64,000 nt of DNA, taken from positions 1,869,001 to 1,933,000 of the forward strand of contig NZ_WTYZ01000001.1 of the NCBI RefSeq assembly GCF_009827455.1, read 5' to 3'. Under the pieces are notes generated by a model. It was not told the origin of the DNA and did not search any database. It worked only from the letters and a program-made list of their open reading frames with translations. The stretch's first letter is position 1. The number at the start of each line of letters is the position of its first letter. Both the position numbers and the translations under genes were made by a program. Of the stretch, positions 38,231-46,038 are shown one piece after another. This DNA is from Pontixanthobacter aestiaquae. GTDB taxonomy: Bacteria > Pseudomonadota > Alphaproteobacteria > Sphingomonadales > Sphingomonadaceae.

Positions 38231-39024
38231 GCTCTGAAGCTGGGGATTCCTTCATCGCTATCAAGATCAGGTATGACGCGATAACGGGCAAGAACCAGAC
38301 TAAACAAACCGAAGACGAGCAAGCCTATGGCAGTGACCGAGAAGATCATGCCTTCGCCGGCAAGTGAGGCAAGGGCATCGCCCAGAGTTTTGACCTGTTC
38401 AGCGCCGCTCGACATGAAGCCGGCCTTGAACAACGACCAGCCAATGACCGCATAGACAACGGCCCGTGCAGAATAACCGAACCCGCCAAGCCAGCGTGTC
38501 GCTTGTGGCGCATCGCTGCTGATCCGGTGCATGAATTCGCCAACGAAACCCTTTTTGGCCTGAAAGAATGCAGTCGCGAAAAAGGCAATGCCGAGCAAGC
38601 CCAGTACCACGCCGCCAAATTCGACGGAGAGAACACCCGCTGCCGCAGCCTGCGCACCGCCGCCAGAGGCGCTTCCGCTATTGGCGAACTGATACGCAGT
38701 GTACGCCAGTGCCAGGTGGCCAATTCCGCTACCGGCATGACCAATCCGTTTGGCCCAACCTTTCTTGTCCGAACCGTTATTTTCGATATCGAAGAAAGTG
38801 GAGGCGAAGCGAAACAGCGCGTAACCGAAAAGCCCGAGCGTCATCAGCCATAGAATTGCAGTCGCAGCAGGAATATCTTCCACTGCCTGAAAAATTCCAT
38901 TGGTTCCTTGACTGATCCTTCCCGCACTTGTGAGCGCAATCAGTCCGAGGACCACATACAAGATCGCGCGGCTGAAATAGCCAAGCCGAACCAACCAGCC
39001 AAATTTTTCGGACTTATCGACCAT
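38227..39024 (-). CDS. DUF1206 integral membrane protein
   Basis: A 265-residue protein with six transmembrane helices in three repeated pairs. Each pair opens with a motif like RLGYFSRAILYVVLGLIAL: compare RIGHAGSGIGHLALAYTAYQ and GFGYSARAVVYAVIGWSLFK. That internal triplication is the DUF1206 signature. Function unknown. It overlaps the downstream glutaredoxin-MauE gene by 4 nt, which suggests a joint role. Confidence 0.85.
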   Translation of the reverse strand: MVDKSEKFGWLVRLGYFSRAILYVVLGLIALTSAGRISQGTNGIFQAVEDIPAATAILWLMTLGLFGYALFRFASTFFDIENNGSDKKGWAKRIGHAGSGIGHLALAYTAYQFANSGSASGGGAQAAAAGVLSVEFGGVVLGLLGIAFFATAFFQAKKGFVGEFMHRISSDAPQATRWLGGFGYSARAVVYAVIGWSLFKAGFMSSGAEQVKTLGDALASLAGEGMIFSVTAIGLLVFGLFSLVLARYRVIPDLDSDEGIPSFRA

Positions 39025-39096
39025 AGAATATTCCCCTGTTGTGATTGCCGTAACGCGGCAACGGGAGAAAGGTGCCGAAAGTGGCTTGGATAAATA

Positions 39097-40197
39097 TCAA
39101 ACGTTGAATTTGAAGTTCAGAATATCCCCATCTTGTACGAGGTAGTCTTTGCCTTCTTGCCGAAGCTTACCAGCCTCGCGCGCACCCGCTTCGCCATTCG
39201 AGGCAATGTAATCCTCATAGGCGATAGTTTCGGCCTTGATGAAGCCACGCTCGAAATCGGTGTGAATTTCACCGGCAGCTTGCGGTGCTTTCGCGCCTTT
39301 AGGGAAGGTCCAAGCGCGCGCCTCTTTCGGACCAGCAGTGAAGTAGGTCTGCAGCTGAAGCAGCTCGTAACCGGCACGGACAACACGCGCGAGGCCGCTT
39401 TCCTCAAGGCCGAGTTCGGCAAGATATTCGCCGCGATCTTCTTCTTCCATACCAACCAATTCGGACTCGATAGCCGCTGATACGACGACCGATTGTGCGC
39501 CCTCGGCAGCAGCTTTGGCGGCGACACGCTCCGACAGTGCATTGCCGGTAGCCGCTTCGTCTTCGGCGACGTTGCAAACATAGAGCACGGGTTTCGCAGT
39601 CAGCAACTGGGCCTGATTGAACAGGCGCTGTTCTTCGTCGTCTTTCGGCTCCGTTAAGCGAGCGGGCTTGCCATCGCGCAGGAGCTCCAGAGTCTGTCCC
39701 AGAACGCTCGCGAGGATCTTCGCCTCCTTGTCTCCACCAGTGGCCTTCTTCTCGGCCGCCGGCACGCGCTTTTCCAGGCTTTCCAGATCTGACAGCATCA
39801 GCTCGGTTTCGACCACTTCGGCATCCGCAATCGGATCGACCTTGTTGGCGACGTGCTGGATGTCGTCATCCTCGAAGCAGCGAAGGACGTGCACAATCGC
39901 ATCGACTTCGCGGATATTGCCGAGGAACTGGTTGCCCAGACCTTCGCCTTGACTTGCGCCTTTGACGAGCCCTGCGATGTCGACAAATGCCAATTGGGTA
40001 GGGATGATCTTCGCGCTGCTCGCAATCGCGGCAATCTTGTCCAAACGCTCGTCCAGGACAGAAACCTGCCCGACGTTTGGTTCAATGGTACAGAACGGAT
40101 AGTTCGCAGCCTGCGCGGCCTGCGTCTCTGTCAGTGCATTGAACAAGGTGGACTTGCCGACATTGGGCAGCCCGACGATCCCGCAACGGAAACCCAT
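39097..40197 (-). CDS. ychF: Redox-regulated GTPase/ATPase YchF (Obg family)
   Basis: A 366-residue protein: MGFRCGIVGLPNVGKSTLFN (P-loop), YPFCTIEPNVGQVSVLDERL, FVDIAGLVKGASQGEGLGNQ (G3) and the altered G4 motif NVAE that favours ATP. The C-terminal TGS-like domain contains TYFTAGPKEARAWTFPKGAK and ends FKFNV. It associates with ribosomes and is a conserved translation or stress factor. Complete length. Confidence 0.96.
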   Translation of the reverse strand: MGFRCGIVGLPNVGKSTLFNALTETQAAQAANYPFCTIEPNVGQVSVLDERLDKIAAIASSAKIIPTQLAFVDIAGLVKGASQGEGLGNQFLGNIREVDAIVHVLRCFEDDDIQHVANKVDPIADAEVVETELMLSDLESLEKRVPAAEKKATGGDKEAKILASVLGQTLELLRDGKPARLTEPKDDEEQRLFNQAQLLTAKPVLYVCNVAEDEAATGNALSERVAAKAAAEGAQSVVVSAAIESELVGMEEEDRGEYLAELGLEESGLARVVRAGYELLQLQTYFTAGPKEARAWTFPKGAKAPQAAGEIHTDFERGFIKAETIAYEDYIASNGEAGAREAGKLRQEGKDYLVQDGDILNFKFNV

Positions 40198-40220
40198 CGA
40201 AAACTCCGGTAAATAACTAA

Positions 40221-40248
40221 GGGGCGCCCTTTAGCGACGCGCCCCTTG
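40221..40248 (-). terminator. Terminator of the SDR gene
   Basis: GGGGCGCCC...CGCGCCCC forms a GC-rich stem between the SDR stop (40258) and the ychF start. On the minus strand it is followed by TTAGTTATTTA, a weak T-rich tail. Confidence 0.55.
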
Positions 40249-40257
40249 CTTGACTAG

Positions 40258-41253
40258 CTATACGTTGTGGACCGCTTTGATCCACGGACCATAGGGCGTA
40301 TCCCCAAGCCATCCGACTTGCGTCTTTGCAGACACTTCGTTGATCGCAATCTGCGGTTTGGCCCCCGGGTGCACTTCTTTACGCAGCGGACGGGTTCCGG
40401 CAGGCATCGCGATGATGTCCGCCATGGCGTTTGGCACATCCATGGGGTCGGTCGAGCCGCCATTGTTGGTACGCATGCGCAATTGTTCAACCAATGCTGA
40501 ATAGCCGTTCAGGTGCTTCTCAGCCGCGCGATCGAGCAGTTTCTGCGTCAACGCATTGGCATTCGCCCAAATTTCAGTTGGATAGCCGCCTGGCTGAATG
40601 ATGGTGACATCGATACCGTGCGGAACAAGTTCATACGCCAACTGCTCGCTCATGGCTTCCAGTGCGAACTTGGTCGGCGAATATTGCCCGAAGGCGGGGA
40701 TAACCACGCGGCCAAGTTGCGAAGTGACGTTGAATATCTGGCCGGATTTGGCGGCGCGCATTCCAGGCAGAACGGCCCGCATCAGGCGCTGCGGTCCGTA
40801 CACATTGGTATCGAACAGCAGTTTGGTGGCTTCCATGTCCTGAATTTCGACCGGGCCCGCGGTCGAAATACCCGCATTGTTGATGAGAACATCGATCGCA
40901 CCGCCTGCAATTTTCTCCGCATCGGCAACGCCGGCAGCAACCTGCGCGTCGTCCAATACGTCGATCTCGATCACATGCAGATCGAGATCTTCGGCTTTGG
41001 CAAGAGCGTCAAGCTCGGTCGCTTCAGTGCGCGGAAGATTGCGCATGGTGGCGAAGACCTTCGCTCCTTTGCGGGCATAGTCTTCTGCAGCCAACCTGCC
41101 GAAACCGGATGATGTGCCAGTGATCAGGATAGACTTGCCCTGAAGGTTTGGCCCAGCCTTCATCACATCGCTTTGGGCATGTGCGGCCGCAGCGGCTAGA
41201 ACAGTCGTGGCGGCTGCTCCGCCCAATAAGGCGCGGCGATTGATGTTCGGCAT
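40258..41253 (-). CDS. Tat-exported SDR family oxidoreductase
   Basis: A 331-residue protein. The N-terminus NINRRALLGGAAATTVLAAA is a twin-arginine signal, cleaved around AHAQ. A classical short-chain dehydrogenase follows: ILITGTSSGFGRLAAEDYAR (cofactor loop), DVLINNAGIS, NVTSQLG (catalytic Ser) and YSPTKFALEAM (catalytic Tyr-xxx-Lys). Most SDRs are cytosolic, so export with bound cofactor by Tat is notable. Substrate unknown. Upstream neighbour is pth. Confidence 0.88.
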   Translation of the reverse strand: MPNINRRALLGGAAATTVLAAAAAHAQSDVMKAGPNLQGKSILITGTSSGFGRLAAEDYARKGAKVFATMRNLPRTEATELDALAKAEDLDLHVIEIDVLDDAQVAAGVADAEKIAGGAIDVLINNAGISTAGPVEIQDMEATKLLFDTNVYGPQRLMRAVLPGMRAAKSGQIFNVTSQLGRVVIPAFGQYSPTKFALEAMSEQLAYELVPHGIDVTIIQPGGYPTEIWANANALTQKLLDRAAEKHLNGYSALVEQLRMRTNNGGSTDPMDVPNAMADIIAMPAGTRPLRKEVHPGAKPQIAINEVSAKTQVGWLGDTPYGPWIKAVHNV

Positions 41254-41287
41254 GAATTATCTCCTAGGTTTTCGCGATAGTAGCAGC

Positions 41288-41857
41288 TTATCCCTGCAAG
41301 CGAAGCGCAATATCGTTCATGAAACGCGGGCCGTCACCTTTGGCGAGCCAATCGGCCTCCGATCCAATCGCGCCCAACATATCGATGAGCATCGGCTGTT
41401 CTGCCTTCGCATAATTGCCGAGAACATAGCCATGGACGCGGTCCTTATGCCCCGGGTGCCCAATACCTATGCGCACACGGCGGTAATCGGAGCCTAGATG
41501 CTTATCGATACTGCGCAGGCCATTATGTCCCGCATGGCCGCCGCCATGCTTCACTTTGATCTTGAACGGATCAAGATCGAGTTCGTCGTGAAACACGGTA
41601 AGGGCATCCAGATCGAGCTTGTAGAAGCGCATCGCTTCCCCGACCGAGCGGCCACTTTCATTCATATAGGTCGCAGGCTTCAGCAGCAGGACTTTCTCAC
41701 CGCCGATCCGGCCTTCCTGGGTCCAGCCCTGGAATTTCTTCTGGATAGGTGCGAAGCTGTGCATCTCGGCAATGACGTCCATCGCCATAAAACCGATATT
41801 GTGCCGCTGCATCGCATGCTGCGGTCCGGGATTTCCAAGGCCTGCCCAAATTTGCAT
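41288..41857 (-). CDS. pth: Peptidyl-tRNA hydrolase
   Basis: A 189-residue enzyme that releases peptides from stalled peptidyl-tRNA. MQIWAGLGNPGPQHAMQRHN contains the catalytic histidine (RHN), KPATYMNESG the substrate asparagine, and HDELDLDPFKIKVKHGGGHAG the catalytic aspartate. The start at 41857 matches the family; 58 in-frame codons before it are Arg-rich translation of the structured spacer and are not coding. Downstream of rplY on the same strand, the usual pairing. Confidence 0.95.
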   Translation of the reverse strand: MQIWAGLGNPGPQHAMQRHNIGFMAMDVIAEMHSFAPIQKKFQGWTQEGRIGGEKVLLLKPATYMNESGRSVGEAMRFYKLDLDALTVFHDELDLDPFKIKVKHGGGHAGHNGLRSIDKHLGSDYRRVRIGIGHPGHKDRVHGYVLGNYAKAEQPMLIDMLGAIGSEADWLAKGDGPRFMNDIALRLQG

Positions 41858-42143
41858 GGGTGCGCGGTAGAGCGGTTTGGTTTGGGCCTCAAGCGGGGAG
41901 GGGAGTCTTTTGTTTTGGACTCTGCGGGCGCGAGGCATCCGCCTCGCTTGCTTCCTCGCATAAGCTCGGGCGGCCGGTCGGCCTTGCGGTCCGCTGGTCG
42001 CTGACCGAACCATTCCAAGCCATTGAACCAAAACCTGTTCTTGGTCGCGGCAGCCAAAGCGCGACCGCGCGCCGCCGTTAGGCGTAGCCTAGCCGACGAA
42101 TGTCGGCGCCCGGCGCTTGAGGCCTAAGCAAACAACAAAAAAA
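41858..42143. other. GC-rich structured spacer between rplY and pth
   Basis: About 290 bases after the rplY terminator hold no convincing gene. Several self-complementary stretches are visible, such as GCCGACATTCGTCGGC (42099-42114 region), GGCCGGTCGGCC (about 41971-41983) and GCGAGGCGGATGCCTCGC (about 41928-41946). It may be the pth leader, a repeat or a small RNA; no known RNA family was recognised. Confidence 0.4.
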
Positions 42144-42170
42144 CGCCGGCCACACTTTCGTGGGCCGGCG
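42144..42170 (-). terminator. Rho-independent terminator of rplY
   Basis: The stem CGCCGGCCCAC/GTGTGGCCGGCG-like pairing closes on a GAAA loop. On the minus strand it is followed by TTTTTTT. It lies 26 nt after the rplY stop. Confidence 0.85.
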
Positions 42171-42196
42171 CGTTTTGTTTGGCTGTGACGCCAAGA

Positions 42197-42871
42197 TCAG
42201 CCTTCGCTGTTCTCTTCGCCTTCACCTTCGCCGTCGGTGCCTTCAGCTTCTTCACCTTCTGCACTGTCTTCGCTGCCCTCAGTCTCGTCATCCTGAGATT
42301 TCAGAGCTGATGGAGCAACGAGCGTTGCGATGGTGTAATCGCGATCGGTAATCGCGCTTTCCGAACCTTCAGGCAGCTCGATGCTGCTGATGTGGATCGA
42401 GTCGCCAACTTCCTTGCCGGTAACGTCGATTTCGATTTGATCCGGGATTTTGTCCGAAACACAGACGAGCTCCAGCTCGTGACGGACCACGTTGAGAACG
42501 CCGCCTTTTTTGAGGCCGGGGCTTTCTTCCTGATTGACGAATACAACCGGAATCTGGACTTCGATCTTCGCGTCTTTCGACAGGCGCAGGAAGTCGGCGT
42601 GTGTTGGCACGTCGGTTACGGGGTGGAAGGACACATCCTTTGGCAGGACGCGAACGCTCTTTCCGTCTACTTCGATCATAACGATCGAGTTCATGAAGTG
42701 GCCGGTCATCAACTGACGAACCAGTTCCTTTTGCTCGACGTGGATCAGTGCGGGTTCTTCCTTGCCGCCATAAATAACAGCAGGAATCCGGTTGTCGCGA
42801 CGCAGTGCACGGGAGGCTCCCTTGCCAGCCCGTTCGCGCGTCTCAGCCGGCAGTGTAAGAGCTTCGCTCAT
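42197..42871 (-). CDS. rplY: 50S ribosomal protein L25/general stress protein Ctc
   Basis: A 224-residue 5S rRNA-binding protein of the long Ctc type. The N-terminal L25 domain includes [20 protein letters not shown] and [20 protein letters not shown]. The C-terminal TL5-like beta domain includes [20 protein letters not shown] and [17 protein letters not shown] 35-residue acidic Glu/Gly/Asp tail ends it. Upstream of pth, with its own terminator. Confidence 0.95.
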   Translation of the reverse strand: MSEALTLPAETRERAGKGASRALRRDNRIPAVIYGGKEEPALIHVEQKELVRQLMTGHFMNSIVMIEVDGKSVRVLPKDVSFHPVTDVPTHADFLRLSKDAKIEVQIPVVFVNQEESPGLKKGGVLNVVRHELELVCVSDKIPDQIEIDVTGKEVGDSIHISSIELPEGSESAITDRDYTIATLVAPSALKSQDDETEGSEDSAEGEEAEGTDGEGEGEENSEG

Positions 42872-42991
42872 GGTATGTGCCTTTCGAAATGCATTAAAAA
42901 GATAACATCCGCCCTACGCCTCCAGGGTGACCATAGGGTGCGGAAGCGCGCGCCTCTAAGGCGTAATGGGCAGATTGGCAAGTGAAACCGC

Positions 42992-43891
42992 CTATTGGAT
43001 CCGTTCGACAGTATAGCCTGACTTCCGGAGTAGGGCGGGGAGCCCGTCCTCCCCCAGCATGTGAGCGGCGCCCACCGCAATCATCATCGGCCCTTTCTGG
43101 GGCAATTCTTCCGTGATCGTTTCAACCCAGGCGGTATTGCGGTTGGTTAGCAGCGCGGCGCGCAGTTCCGGATCGGACAGGATTGTGTCGCTGGACGGGT
43201 CCAGCAAAGCATCAAGATCACCTTGAAGCCAGCTCTTGGCAAGTCGGTGGCGCGGACCGCTCTCGGCCGCAGAGCTTTCGCGAATAATACCTTCCAGCAA
43301 ATCCCGTTGATCCTCTTCTGCCAGACTGTCGAAAATAGAGAGTTGTTTGCGCGCGCCTTCCAGCTCGATCTTTGCAGCGAACTCCCCGATCAGGATCCGA
43401 TCAACCCCGTTTTCAGGTTTGCCTGCACTGAATATCCGCGCGAGAGTGAGAGCCGCTGCCCATGTCTCAACCTGCGCAAAGTCTCCATTTTTGAAGTCAC
43501 CGGCTGTCATCAGCGCCACCAGTTGTTCGCGATGTTCTTGATCGACACGTTCAATCAAGGGAGGCTGCTGCGCGGACAGCGCAAGTTCGGCAAATATCTG
43601 TGACACCTTACCACTGTCATCCAGATCGCCGACTTCAACCATCAGCCACTCGGACTGACCCAGTGCTTTGTTAAGCGCGTCGGTCCGCCAATTCACACCG
43701 TCGGGCAGTTCGTGAATAGTGCCAAAGAGCCACCCTTCCCGCGTCCCGTCGGTGGATGTCACTTCCCACAAAGCAGGCGAAGGTGGCGGAAACTGCTCTG
43801 CTGGTGACGAGCATGAGGCCAGCAGCGCAAGCGCCACCAGCCCCATGATTTTCCGTTTGATTTGAAAGGCAGGGATCAGCTTGGGGATCAT
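42992..43891 (-). CDS. TraB/GumN family protein (paralogue 1), lipoprotein
   Basis: A 299-residue protein with signal and lipobox (GLVALALLASCSSP, cysteine about residue 27). PALWEVTSTDGTREGWLFGTIHELPDGVNWR contains the GTxH motif; the paired GxxH motif is MMIAVGAAHMLGEDGLPALL near the end. TraB/GumN relatives share the Tiki-like fold and may be metalloproteases, but bacterial substrates are unknown. The start at 43891 overlaps the stop of paralogue 2 (ATGA). Confidence 0.85.
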   Translation of the reverse strand: MIPKLIPAFQIKRKIMGLVALALLASCSSPAEQFPPPSPALWEVTSTDGTREGWLFGTIHELPDGVNWRTDALNKALGQSEWLMVEVGDLDDSGKVSQIFAELALSAQQPPLIERVDQEHREQLVALMTAGDFKNGDFAQVETWAAALTLARIFSAGKPENGVDRILIGEFAAKIELEGARKQLSIFDSLAEEDQRDLLEGIIRESSAAESGPRHRLAKSWLQGDLDALLDPSSDTILSDPELRAALLTNRNTAWVETITEELPQKGPMMIAVGAAHMLGEDGLPALLRKSGYTVERIQ

Positions 43892-44820
43892 TGCACCCGA
43901 GTAGAAGCAATCCCGCGGGTTGCCAATGCATCCTGTACGCTTCGCTCGCCTGCAAGGTGACCTGCGCCGACCGCGACAAATACGGTACCAGGCGTGTCCA
44001 AACGCGCATCGATCCATTCGGCCCAGGTGCGGTTGCGCGCGTAGAGTAGCGCCTCGGCAAGGGCGGGATCAGTCAGCCCCTGGTTCATCAAACCAGCAAG
44101 TCCGGCAGCGTCCCCCTCGACCCACTCATCCACCATGGAGTCGAGCATGGGCACGATCTCATCAATTCCATCAGCGGCAGCCATCATAAACTCTATCTGC
44201 GAATCCATGGGCAGACCATCGAATACGCTAACCTGAAATTCGACAGTTTCCAGCGCCGAACGCGGAATTTCGCCAGCCTTCATTTCCAGCACTTTCTCGA
44301 CACCGGCGTCGGGACTGTAGCCCGCTTGAAGAAGCGGCAGCATTGAGAGATTGATAGCCGCGAGCCACGGCTCAAACCTGTCAAACGAAGCAACCGGCAG
44401 TCCCAGCTTCACCATCGCCGCTTCGTAGCTCGTTTTCTGCTCTTCGGTTAGAAGGTCGCGAAGGCTTTGTCCCTCCGGCAACATGCCTTGCGACATAAAT
44501 GCCGATTGGGCCTGCGCTTCCGTACCGGGCTTCATAAAGATTTCGGTCACGAGCTTATCGGACGAGCTCAGCGCATCATCAATGCTGCCTTTGTACCATT
44601 CGATCTCTTTAGGGAGCGCGTGGACGGTCCCGAACAGATAAATTGTCGTATCCTCGTCGGCGACTTTCCAAAGCGCGGGGCCGCCGAGTTCGACTTCTTC
44701 GGCAGCAACTTGTGTGGGCGCCACCGGGGTCGGTTTTTGCTGCTGGGCGCATCCCGTCGATAAAAAGCCGAGGGCGAGGGTAGACGCCGCTAGTGCGAGG
44801 TTTTTGAGAGTATGTTGCAT
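43888..44820 (-). CDS. TraB/GumN family protein (paralogue 2), lipoprotein
   Basis: A 310-residue protein. The signal ends in a lipobox (ALGFLSTGCAQQQ, cysteine near residue 25). DTTIYLFGTVHALPKEIEWY contains the GTxH motif and VFVAVGAGHLAGERSVQDAL the GxxH motif. ATG 44820 is preferred over a TTG seven codons earlier. It is followed without a gap by paralogue 1, so the pair is one transcription unit. Same fold and open function as its neighbour. Confidence 0.87.
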   Translation of the reverse strand: MQHTLKNLALAASTLALGFLSTGCAQQQKPTPVAPTQVAAEEVELGGPALWKVADEDTTIYLFGTVHALPKEIEWYKGSIDDALSSSDKLVTEIFMKPGTEAQAQSAFMSQGMLPEGQSLRDLLTEEQKTSYEAAMVKLGLPVASFDRFEPWLAAINLSMLPLLQAGYSPDAGVEKVLEMKAGEIPRSALETVEFQVSVFDGLPMDSQIEFMMAAADGIDEIVPMLDSMVDEWVEGDAAGLAGLMNQGLTDPALAEALLYARNRTWAEWIDARLDTPGTVFVAVGAGHLAGERSVQDALATRGIASTRVQ

Positions 44821-44889
44821 GGGGGAAGTTCTTTTTATCAACGGCCTGAGCAGCCTGTGAACGAATTTGATGGAGTGACTGGATTTGGT

Positions 44890-45528
44890 TCAAGCGTATT
44901 TTTTGTAGAGCCAGGCAATGGACCATACGACCATAGTAATTGCCCAGATGATCATCGGGTCTTGTTGGGGAACCCATCCGGCACGAGCAGCCATCCACCA
45001 GCTGGGCACGAGAAACACGTAAAGATGGAAGGCGAGCAGTGCACCATTTGAGTAAGCCGCGATTTCATGCTCATCCGTAACCTGCCACCAGATCAGTGTG
45101 ATAAGCGGCGTGCCGATAGCCCAACCTGCAATCGATATCACGGCTACGGACGCTGAAATTGGATTGTTCGAGAACATGGTGTCGAGTTCGGGCCCTCCGG
45201 CAATCATTATGAAAGCGCCTAGAACGCCGCCCAATAACGTCGCCGCAATATAGATATTGCGCGATTTACGGGCGCTTTTCGCCTCAGGTTCTGCGGCGGC
45301 CTTCCGCCATTTTGACCAAGCGAAGCTGCCCGCCAATACTGTCGCGGCGATGAGGCCAAGAATCAAAATACCATCGATAGCCGAGAGGCTGCCGTTTTCG
45401 GCGATTTTTGCTATATACCCTGTCAATGCACCGAACAGGAAGAGAGCCGCAATTCCGGCCAATATGGCGAGCAGGCGATCATTGAACAGAGACGCTTGAT
45501 CAAGGTCCTGAGTGTCATTGTCCGTCAT
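44890..45528 (-). CDS. Multi-pass membrane protein linked to an XRE regulator
   Basis: A 212-residue protein starting MTDNDTQDLDQASLFNDRLL. About six transmembrane helices: LLAILAGIAALFLFGALTGY, GILILGLIAATVLAGSFAW, IYIAATLLGGVLGAFIMIAG, VAVISIAGWAIGTPLITLIW, LLAFHLYVFLVPSWWMAA and MIIWAITMVVWSIAWLY. Its start lies inside the end of the XRE gene (14-nt overlap), so the two are coupled. No family recognised. Confidence 0.75.
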   Translation of the reverse strand: MTDNDTQDLDQASLFNDRLLAILAGIAALFLFGALTGYIAKIAENGSLSAIDGILILGLIAATVLAGSFAWSKWRKAAAEPEAKSARKSRNIYIAATLLGGVLGAFIMIAGGPELDTMFSNNPISASVAVISIAGWAIGTPLITLIWWQVTDEHEIAAYSNGALLAFHLYVFLVPSWWMAARAGWVPQQDPMIIWAITMVVWSIAWLYKKYA

Positions 45529-45709
45529 CGAAAATTTCCTCGATAGAAAGGTTGAAGAGGCGCGCCAGCCGGAAGGCGAGGGGAAGTGAGGGATCATGCT
45601 TGCCAGTCTCGATTGCGTTGACCGCTTGGCGCGAGACGTCGAGCCGCACCGCCAATTCGGCCTGGCTCCAGTCGCGCTCTGCACGCAGAACTTTGAGACG
45701 GTTATTCAT
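45515..45709 (-). CDS. Small XRE-family helix-turn-helix regulator
   Basis: A 64-residue protein: MNNRLKVLRAERDWSQAELA, VRLDVSRQAVNAIETGKHDP, SLPLAFRLARLFNLSIEEIF. It is a single-domain Cro/CI-type DNA-binding protein of the kind that represses its own small operon. The start at 45709 gives the canonical N-terminus. Downstream is an overlapping membrane protein; upstream are a 40-codon ORF and three operator-like repeats (45898-45970). Confidence 0.92.
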   Translation of the reverse strand: MNNRLKVLRAERDWSQAELAVRLDVSRQAVNAIETGKHDPSLPLAFRLARLFNLSIEEIFDDGQ

Positions 45710-45749
45710 GGCTGGATGTATCCGCAGCAGTAAGTGGCCACAGCATCGC

Positions 45750-45872
45750 TTAAGCAACCATCAGCTTGGCAAGCGTCGCAGCGATGTCACCAATGGCATA
45801 GCCGGCGAGCAGGAAAGTGGCGTTAGCGAGAATGTGCGGAGCGCGTTGGCGAAGTTGGTTGCGAATTAACAT
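45750..45872 (-). CDS. Candidate 40-residue membrane-associated small protein
   Basis: ATG 45872 opens 40 codons: MLIRNQLRQRAPHILANATF, then LLAGYAIGDIAATLAKLMVA and TAA. AAGGA lies 8 nt upstream of the ATG, and the stop is 41 nt before the XRE start on the same strand. The N-terminus is basic and the rest hydrophobic and amphipathic. It sits between the operator-like repeats and the XRE gene. Coding status rests on the ribosome site and position only. Confidence 0.55.
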   Translation of the reverse strand: MLIRNQLRQRAPHILANATFLLAGYAIGDIAATLAKLMVA

Positions 45873-45897
45873 GTAGGCATCCTTGTCATTGGTTCAT

Positions 45898-45970
45898 GAC
45901 TTTATGTCAGGTTACCCTTACTTTATGTCGTGACTTGTTTCCAATGTCAATACAACCTTACATTATGTCG
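45898..45970 (-). promoter_or_regulatory. Three-copy operator upstream of the XRE operon
   Basis: On the minus strand the core GACATAAAGT (or GACATAATGT) occurs at 45899-45908, 45920-45929 and 45960-45969. The last two extend as CGACATAAAGTAAGG and CGACATAATGTAAGG. Centres are 21 and 40 bases apart, near two and four helical turns, so proteins bound there would face the same side. A natural binding site for the adjacent XRE regulator. Confidence 0.6.
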
Positions 45971-46038
45971 GCATAACGCGACTATCCAAAGCCTAAACCT
46001 TTCAATTCAGGCGATTACATTTCTTGAAAACTGCCAAA

